IMG/VR virus record: IMGVR_UViG_3300044981_000169 | Coordinates: 1-34,655 of that record | Length of the DNA stretch: 34,655 bases | Strand: one strand, 5' to 3' | Source of the DNA: a virus | Shown here: positions 30,232 through 34,655 of the stretch, piece by piece | How positions within the stretch are numbered: the stretch's first letter is position 1 | How the letters are laid out: each line of letters begins with the position of its first letter | Notes under the pieces: generated by a model | Database searches by the model: none | Told to the model about the DNA's origin: nothing | Seen by the model: only the letters and a program-made list of their open reading frames with translations | Position numbers and translations under genes: made by a program

Positions 30232-30839
30232 TACGTTCCGGCCTCCGCATTCATGGCATTCCGCGTCAGCCCGAAATCCCTCTTCTTGATCTTCACCATG
30301 CTCCCGTCGGCGCGGTGCCAGACGATGCCCTCGATGCTGATCTGCGACAGCCAGTCGCGAATTGCGTCGAACGTGCGCGGACAGCTCGGATAGATCACGG
30401 CTCCGTGCCGCACGAGAATGTGATCCGGTAAACCCTCGGGATTGCGGTTGATCTTCGGTCCGCACAATTCGTAAGTGCCGTCAACCAGGTCGCCGCGGCC
30501 CTCGCAGAATCCGTCGCTCAAGAGACATTCGCCAACGGCAAACGCCTCGCGGAACCATCGGTCATCCGGCCGATCGCCGACTGGTAGCCATCCCGGATGA
30601 TGACCACTGACAGGATCAGGCTCTTGCGCCGGCTCAAATCCCGGTGGCGGCGTCTTCCCCTGCTTGGCGTCATAACGCTTGTAGAGCACGCCGCCGCGAA
30701 TCATGCAGCAGGTGCCGTCCCACTTGCGCGTAGCGACTCCATCGCCAGCGACGACCCATTCGGCCCCCGGCACGATCTCGTCGCGCACCAGCCGATCGCC
30801 GTCGTAATTCCGCTGAAACAGGCTGATAATCTTCTTCAT
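30231..30839 (-). CDS. RNA-ligase-like nucleotidyltransferase
   Basis: 202 aa from ATG 30839, GGAGG 8 nt upstream. Motif I TRKWDG (37-42, Lys39 would carry AMP), then YELCGP (motif III/IIIa, 123-128), IEGIVWH (motif IV, 169-175) and VKIKKRDFGL (motif V, 182-191). These are the motifs of covalent nucleotidyltransferases that join RNA or DNA ends. The C-terminal domain of DNA ligases is missing, as in small phage RNA ligases. It could repair host-cleaved tRNA; no kinase/phosphatase partner is next to it. Confidence 0.8.
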   Translation of the reverse strand: MKKIISLFQRNYDGDRLVRDEIVPGAEWVVAGDGVATRKWDGTCCMIRGGVLYKRYDAKQGKTPPPGFEPAQEPDPVSGHHPGWLPVGDRPDDRWFREAFAVGECLLSDGFCEGRGDLVDGTYELCGPKINRNPEGLPDHILVRHGAVIYPSCPRTFDAIRDWLSQISIEGIVWHRADGSMVKIKKRDFGLTRNAMNAEAGT

Positions 30840-31684
30840 GTCGATCCCTCCCCGCTTTCGAGTTTCTCCTGCAATCCCGGACTCAGCCGCTTCCACAGAT
30901 TGACGCCGGCCAGCTCCTCGAGTTTGTCGGTCACCACTTCGTAATCGCGGAACGTGGCACCCTCGGGAGGCTCCTCATTCGGGACAAGCCAGCTCTGCAT
31001 GGCGAACTCATTGCCATGCTGCACCAGCACGGCTTTGGCGCAGTAGGGCGGGACCTGCTGATGGTTCAGGCCGATTGACTTCACCGTGTAGGTCGCGTCC
31101 CGCTTGCCCCAGGAACGCGGATAATCGTCCGGGGTCCAGACCGTCAGGGTCACAACCCAGACGACAACGCCCGGCTTGCAGAGCGACTGAATGTAGTCCT
31201 CGAGGTGCCGCCAGAGCTGCTCGTTGAGAGTTTTGTTCTGCGGAAATGCGTTGCGGATCGTAAAGGTGGCCCGCATTCGTTCGGCCGTGTCGCTGTGGTT
31301 GTCGGCGCGGGCTGCGTGTCCACGGTCGTAGAGGTGCGTGAAGCCGTTGTAATCGTCGGGGCTCGACGGAAATTCTTTCTGCTCGTGCTCATCGTGATGA
31401 AAGCCCAGATCGCCGCGCTTCACTTCGCCGAACGATTTCGAAGTGAGCCGCTCGAGCGTCCAGTCGGGGACGCGCCTCGCGCCGTTCCAGCTCAGGGCCC
31501 AGCCGCCGGGCATCGGGTCCCACTCCCTCGTTGGCGCGAAATCAGAGAGCTGGTAGTGAGGCGGCTCGGCGCCGCATGACGGGCGCAGCACCCAGCCGAC
31601 GACGAAGCCGAACGAGATGATGGCCACGGCGAGGGCGAGATAGCGCAGCTTGTCGTCGCGGTCGAAACCGGGTTGAGGCGTCAT
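30836..31684 (-). CDS. Membrane-anchored DNA/RNA non-specific nuclease (NUC1/EndA type)
   Basis: 282 aa from ATG 31684, GGAGG 8 nt upstream. Residues 13-33 are a signal/anchor helix. The nuclease domain shows RVPDWTLERLT (71-81), the hallmark DRGH (120-123, His general base), then RNAFPQNKTLNEQLW with Asn154 and Glu162, typical for the beta-beta-alpha metal nucleases. The protein would act at the membrane or outside it. Possible roles: degrade incoming or host DNA, or nutrient release. Coupled to the ligase-like gene by ATGA. Confidence 0.85.
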   Translation of the reverse strand: MTPQPGFDRDDKLRYLALAVAIISFGFVVGWVLRPSCGAEPPHYQLSDFAPTREWDPMPGGWALSWNGARRVPDWTLERLTSKSFGEVKRGDLGFHHDEHEQKEFPSSPDDYNGFTHLYDRGHAARADNHSDTAERMRATFTIRNAFPQNKTLNEQLWRHLEDYIQSLCKPGVVVWVVTLTVWTPDDYPRSWGKRDATYTVKSIGLNHQQVPPYCAKAVLVQHGNEFAMQSWLVPNEEPPEGATFRDYEVVTDKLEELAGVNLWKRLSPGLQEKLESGEGST

Positions 31685-31989
31685 ATAGCGCGCCTCCGGC
31701 GACGGAATCCCTGCCGATGGAACCCCACGCGATGGTCGATCACGGCCAGGGTTGCCGTCTGTTCGCATTGGCAGCGCGTCTTCCCGACCACAAACGCACC
31801 GCAGGAAGAGCACCGATCCACGGGCTCAAAATCATCCGTTCCGTCCGGCGCCACGCTTTCCACAGCCGTGGCCAGATCGGGATGCAGCCGCGCGACCTGT
31901 TCGGCGGCCAGTCGGGGCGAAGTCGCCTGCACCTGGATGTTGGTAGGGCGAAGCAGCACGGTGAATGTCTGGCGATGAGGCGCAATCAC
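31681..31989 (-). CDS. Small protein with zinc-like Cys cluster
   Basis: 102 aa from GTG 31989, overlapping the previous TGA (GTGA). Residues 59-75 contain CSSCGAFVVGKTRCQCE, a compact zinc ribbon. An N-terminal strand-rich part (QTFTVLLRPTNIQVQATS) and a basic end. Function unknown. Confidence 0.55.
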   Translation of the reverse strand: MIAPHRQTFTVLLRPTNIQVQATSPRLAAEQVARLHPDLATAVESVAPDGTDDFEPVDRCSSCGAFVVGKTRCQCEQTATLAVIDHRVGFHRQGFRRRRRAI

Positions 31990-32513
31990 GGCTCACCCCC
32001 GAACGCGTCCTCGGGGATCTCGACCGGCATATCAGGCACCTTCGTCGGGAACAACTCCATCGGCGGCAACGGTGGCCACGGCTCGGGACGGCTCGCGAAA
32101 TGATCGCGAACCTTCTGTTTCCGGTATTCAGGGAACTCGGGATCTTCCGCCCAGATGGCGCCGTCGAGGAAGGGATTGGCTCTGTCCCAGGCGTCTATTT
32201 CACAGATGGATTCAAGGGCCGACATAAATGCCCCCGAACAGCAGAACGCCCCCCCCCGGAACCGCTGGCGCTCTCCGCCGCGCCCGATCGAATATGTCGG
32301 CTCTTTCCAGGCATCGTCATCGAGCACGATCACATGCGTCCGTTCGATCTTCAGGCGCCGGGCCAGAAAGTACGGATGGTCGCGCTTGAGCTCGCTTCGG
32401 ACCACAGCGGATCGCCAGTCGTTGCCCAAATGAATCGTCAGCTTCATCGCGCCCGATGGCTGCGGCGGCCCGGTCATCAATGCAGTAACTAAAATAAGAA
32501 TCGAGGCATTCAC
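31986..32513 (-). CDS. Hypothetical protein, possibly exported, with a G9 run
   Basis: 175 aa from GTG 32513 in a GTGA overlap. Alternatives are ATG 32477 and ATG 32447. The chosen start gives a short hydrophobic N-terminus (ASILILVTALMTG) that could be a signal. The middle has HVIVLDDDAWKEPTYSI. A run of nine G in the coding strand (plus 32249-32257) lies in codons for R-G-G-A. Function unknown. Confidence 0.5.
   Translation of the reverse strand: MNASILILVTALMTGPPQPSGAMKLTIHLGNDWRSAVVRSELKRDHPYFLARRLKIERTHVIVLDDDAWKEPTYSIGRGGERQRFRGGAFCCSGAFMSALESICEIDAWDRANPFLDGAIWAEDPEFPEYRKQKVRDHFASRPEPWPPLPPMELFPTKVPDMPVEIPEDAFGGEP
32249..32257. repeat. Homopolymer run of nine C (G9 on the coding strand)
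   Basis: Nine C in a row inside the 175-aa coding frame. Such runs slip in replication and sequencing; loss or gain of one base would truncate the protein. Confidence 0.9.
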
Positions 32514-32701
32514 AGAAATAAGGCCCAAAGCAAAATAAGAATCGGGACCACAAACCCGACGCCAGCCCCGCCACAGGTGCCCTGAAGCGTGCCGGAGTGA
32601 GCGAATCCCAGTAGTCCGCCGGCGATGCCAAAGATGCCCCACACGAGGCCCACGGCCACGGCAAACCAGTATTCGGCGTCGTCGGTGTCTTTAGGTTCCA
32701 T
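32510..32701 (-). CDS. Small membrane protein, two helices
   Basis: 63 aa from ATG 32701; no ribosome site, 5 nt after the HTH gene stop. Helix 1 about 13-33 (FAVAVGLVWGIFGIAGGLLGF), helix 2 about 47-63 (VGFVVPILILLWALFL) with a Gly-rich turn. A holin-like size, but topology and place do not prove this. Confidence 0.55.
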   Translation of the reverse strand: MEPKDTDDAEYWFAVAVGLVWGIFGIAGGLLGFAHSGTLQGTCGGAGVGFVVPILILLWALFL

Positions 32702-32706
32702 GTCAG

Positions 32707-32967
32707 TCAGTGAGAGGCGGCGGGTTCCGCGTGATTGTCATCCGCGATCGCGTGCTGCGCGTCCCATTCCTCGAGCAGCGCCATCGGCATCTTGTATTCG
32801 CGCATGAACTCGATCAGGTTCTCACGCGGGACACGTCGTGCCTGCGAACCAGGGATTTGGTAGCCGCGCAGCTTGCCGGCGTCGAACCATTTGGAAACCG
32901 TGCGCGGCGCGACCTTCAGGATTTGCGCAACCACGCCGGTCGTCATTATTCGTCTGTTATCCTTCAT
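32707..32967 (-). CDS. Excisionase/BldC-like helix-turn-helix protein
   Basis: 86 aa. ATG 32967 is in an ATGA overlap with the sigma factor gene, AGGA 8 nt upstream. Winged HTH: TTGVVAQILKVAPRTVSKW then GKLRGYQIPGSQARRVPRENLIEFMREYKMP (residues 9-60), the MerR/excisionase-like fold that reads DNA and can act as excisionase or regulator. In a temperate phage it could govern excision or early transcription. Coupled to sigma and CsrA. Confidence 0.75.
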   Translation of the reverse strand: MKDNRRIMTTGVVAQILKVAPRTVSKWFDAGKLRGYQIPGSQARRVPRENLIEFMREYKMPMALLEEWDAQHAIADDNHAEPAASH

Positions 32968-33653
32968 GCGTTCATCCTGATCGGTGAGTCGATAGTGCGC
33001 GTTTTCTCGAATTGTCTGGTCCGGTTGCGCTGCGCCTCCCGAATCTTGAGGATGATCGCGGAATGCATCTGGCTGACGCGCGACTCCGATAGATCCAGGT
33101 GCGTGCCGATCTCGCGCATCGTGAGGTCCTCGACGTAGTACAGCAGCAACACGATCCGCTCCGACTTCGACAGGCCCTTCGTGAGCCCGCGCAGCGTGTC
33201 GTTGAGGGATTGCCTTTCCGACCAGACGGTTTGACGCGGGTCTGTGTATTGCTTGAAAGCCTCATCGCCACGGTCGTTGAAGCCCACCAGTTCGACCAGC
33301 GATTGCATGTGATTCGTGACGACTTCGCCCTTCTTTTCCTTGACGCGCTCGAGCCTTGGCACCCAGTCCTCGTTGCGGATTCCGTCGACCATCGCGCCAT
33401 TGATGCGCGTGCTGGCAAACGTGGCGAACTTGAGCCCGCGGCCGGGATCGAACCGCTCGATGCAGTCCACAAGGCCCAGATAGCCATAGCCGACCAGATC
33501 ACCCTCCTCGATCTGTGCGGACGTTGGCATCCGGCTGCGCTTGCGGCGGGCCATGTCCCACAACCACGGGACGTAAGCCGTGGCCAGCGCATTGCGGTTC
33601 TCAATCGACCGATCCGCCCAGTAATTCTTCCAGAGCTGTTCGGTGTCATTCAC
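32964..33653 (-). CDS. Sigma-70 family factor, FliA/WhiG-like
   Basis: 229 aa from GTG 33653, chosen because the ATG at 33649 is out of frame; GTG overlaps the preceding TGA. Region 2: [43 protein letters not shown] (51-93), matching FliA. Region 4: [41 protein letters not shown] (about 162-202). Such factors direct RNA polymerase to flagellar-type promoters in bacteria; in a phage it could switch on late genes or act on host motility genes. Confidence 0.9.
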   Translation of the reverse strand: MNDTEQLWKNYWADRSIENRNALATAYVPWLWDMARRKRSRMPTSAQIEEGDLVGYGYLGLVDCIERFDPGRGLKFATFASTRINGAMVDGIRNEDWVPRLERVKEKKGEVVTNHMQSLVELVGFNDRGDEAFKQYTDPRQTVWSERQSLNDTLRGLTKGLSKSERIVLLLYYVEDLTMREIGTHLDLSESRVSQMHSAIILKIREAQRNRTRQFEKTRTIDSPIRMNA

Positions 33654-33898
33654 GGGCCTGCCGGTCGAGTGTCACGTCGATTCGGAAATTTGCTGGCCTG
33701 CGGTGCGTTCGGGTCCCCGCCCGTGGCGCGAATATGCTCGCGCTGGATCGCCTCGTAGACTTCCTGGCGATGCACCGGGATTTCCGTGGGAGCCTGAATG
33801 CCCAGCCGGACCTTGTCGCCGCGAATATCCACCACGGTGATCACGATGTTGTCACCGATGATGATGCTTTCGTCGCGTTGCCTCGATAGAACAAGCAT
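33650..33898 (-). CDS. csrA: CsrA/RsmA-family RNA-binding regulator
   Basis: 82 aa from ATG 33898, with GGAGG 4 nt upstream. The first 55 residues match CsrA: MLVLSRQ (Arg6) and [14 protein letters not shown] (Arg44), the two RNA-contacting regions at canonical positions. A 25-aa basic/Pro tail is added. CsrA dimers bind GGA in mRNA leaders and block or favour translation. Many genes here have GGAG sites, so self-regulation is possible. The next gene is the sigma factor, 4-bp overlap. Confidence 0.92.
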   Translation of the reverse strand: MLVLSRQRDESIIIGDNIVITVVDIRGDKVRLGIQAPTEIPVHRQEVYEAIQREHIRATGGDPNAPQASKFPNRRDTRPAGP

Positions 33899-33927
33899 CG
33901 TGCCTCCGGGTTCGTGTATCCGTTCGG

Positions 33928-34353
33928 TTACTTGGTTTTGATGTCCCGCGTTTTCATCCACGCCCGCCAGAACCTGATGTCATCGCCTTTGCCCCAGCCG
34001 ACAAACCGGTGCCACTTTCCGTCCTTCTCGCCGCGCCAATAGATGCACGGTGCGATCGTGTTAGCCGGCGGGTCGAGTTTGACGATCCGGCCGCGGAAGA
34101 CATGGAACGGGGGACTGTCGAGATCCGTGCGCTCGAAGTCCCGGTCCTGATCCCGGCAGTGCTGACACCACTTCGCCGAGTAGATGTAGAGAAGCGGGGT
34201 CGCCTCCGGTTCAGCCCCGCTCAGCGGCACGAGCCCGCCCAAGAGCGCCAGCACGATAATGAACACAATCAGGCAGGCGATGCCGAACGGGTCATCGTCG
34301 AGATGAAATCGCGGGTCGGGGTCTCGCTCGAGGCCCCAGCGAAAACGGGCCAT
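33928..34353 (-). CDS. Membrane-anchored thioredoxin-like protein
   Basis: 141 aa from ATG 34353 (TTG 34359 overlaps the previous stop and is an alternative). Residues 25-45 form a membrane helix ([19 protein letters not shown]), followed by [20 protein letters not shown] (about 54-73), the thioredoxin WCxxC site, and a shortened fold ending WRAWMKT. It probably handles disulfides at the membrane. The usual cis-Pro is not obvious, so activity is uncertain. Confidence 0.7.
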   Translation of the reverse strand: MARFRWGLERDPDPRFHLDDDPFGIACLIVFIIVLALLGGLVPLSGAEPEATPLLYIYSAKWCQHCRDQDRDFERTDLDSPPFHVFRGRIVKLDPPANTIAPCIYWRGEKDGKWHRFVGWGKGDDIRFWRAWMKTRDIKTK

Positions 34354-34355
34354 AA

Positions 34356-34625
34356 TCAATTCGAGGGGTGTTTGAACTTGCGGCGCCGAAGGCCGCGGAT
34401 TGTTTCCGTGCTCTCTCGCTGCCGGAGGTGATGCAGGGTGACCGACCGCCGATCGACGATCCCTGTAATCCGCTCCACGTGCCTTGTCCCGAGGCGCTGC
34501 ATCGTGCCGTTGGTGAACCGGCCCATCTCAATCCGCTTGATGTGCGGGCCGACCCATTCGCGGGTCAAGATTCCCCGATGCCCGGGAACGTGCTTCGATA
34601 TGTGGGTTTTTAGAACGCAGCCCAT
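34356..34625 (-). CDS. Small basic protein
   Basis: 89 aa from ATG 34625, GGAGG 7 nt upstream. Rich in Arg, His and Lys (ISKHVPGHRG...HLRQRESTETIRGLRRRKFKHP). No motif recognised; may bind nucleic acid. First gene of the leftward chain in this window, with only 30 bp of upstream sequence, so its promoter may lie outside. Confidence 0.5.
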   Translation of the reverse strand: MGCVLKTHISKHVPGHRGILTREWVGPHIKRIEMGRFTNGTMQRLGTRHVERITGIVDRRSVTLHHLRQRESTETIRGLRRRKFKHPSN

Positions 34626-34655
34626 GGTGTCCCTCCGTGAGTAGAAAAAAGACCC

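Noticed and set aside
33500-33649. ATG 33649 as start of the sigma factor
   Set aside because: It lies in another frame; the frame with sigma motifs begins at GTG 33653.
1-34655. CRISPR arrays, tRNA or rRNA genes, insertion sequences
   Set aside because: No regular repeat-spacer array, cloverleaf-like element, transposase motif or terminal inverted repeats seen by eye. A tRNA scan could change this.

Overview
The window looks like part of a tailed-phage (Caudoviricetes) genome or prophage, with dense, mostly leftward genes. In transcription order, from high to low coordinates, it carries small early/accessory genes, a small and a large terminase subunit, a lambda-type portal, a Mu F-like head protein, a prohead protease/scaffold, and a probable capsid or decoration protein cut by the left edge. 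No tail, lysis, DNA polymerase, tRNA or rRNA gene was recognised, so the element is incomplete here. A tyrosine recombinase suggests a temperate element. A GC-rich planctomycete-type host is my inference. It rests on a CTGACAA-type heptad repeat, an excisionase-like HTH with an IPGSQARRVPRE stretch, and a recombinase with Tyr in place of the first box-II His. I remember all three as common in Planctomycetota but could not check.

Right part (34.6-25.5 kb, minus strand): a nearly unbroken chain of overlapping genes. It runs from a small basic protein and a membrane-anchored thioredoxin-like protein to CsrA, a FliA-like sigma factor, an excisionase-like HTH protein, a membrane-anchored DRGH-type nuclease, a KxDG-type RNA-ligase-like protein, an HExxH protein, a RimI-like acetyltransferase, a ParB-like protein with an HTH, and many small Cys-rich proteins. 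One of these, at 29769-30020, appears to start at ATT. Between 23.8 and 25.4 kb a two-gene rightward unit (second ParB-like protein, then tyrosine recombinase) interrupts the chain.

Middle part (23.7-7.3 kb, minus strand): small terminase, five small or zinc-motif proteins, a lipoprotein, a small membrane protein, a BCS1-like AAA+ ATPase, large terminase, three small proteins, then a cassette of GT-B glycosyltransferase, SAM methyltransferase, QueC-like enzyme, Tat-signal protein and GT-A glycosyltransferase. The portal and a Mu F-like head protein fused to a zeta-like P-loop kinase follow.

Left part (7.3-0 kb): a rightward AT-hook/RHH-like regulator gene faces a leftward block of about twelve small genes that includes an N6-adenine-type methyltransferase and a DUF3560 protein. 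This block sits inside the head module, ahead of the protease/scaffold, and looks like an inserted accessory cassette with its own divergent control region.

Regulation: most leftward genes overlap by ATGA, TGATG, TAATG or GTGA and have a GGAGG-like site inside the preceding gene, which implies translational coupling. Large terminase, portal, the ParB-integrase unit and the capsid-like gene break this pattern. Each has a TTGAC-like box, exactly 16 bp, and a -10-like box ending 6-9 nt before the start codon, so leaderless or nearly leaderless mRNAs are predicted.
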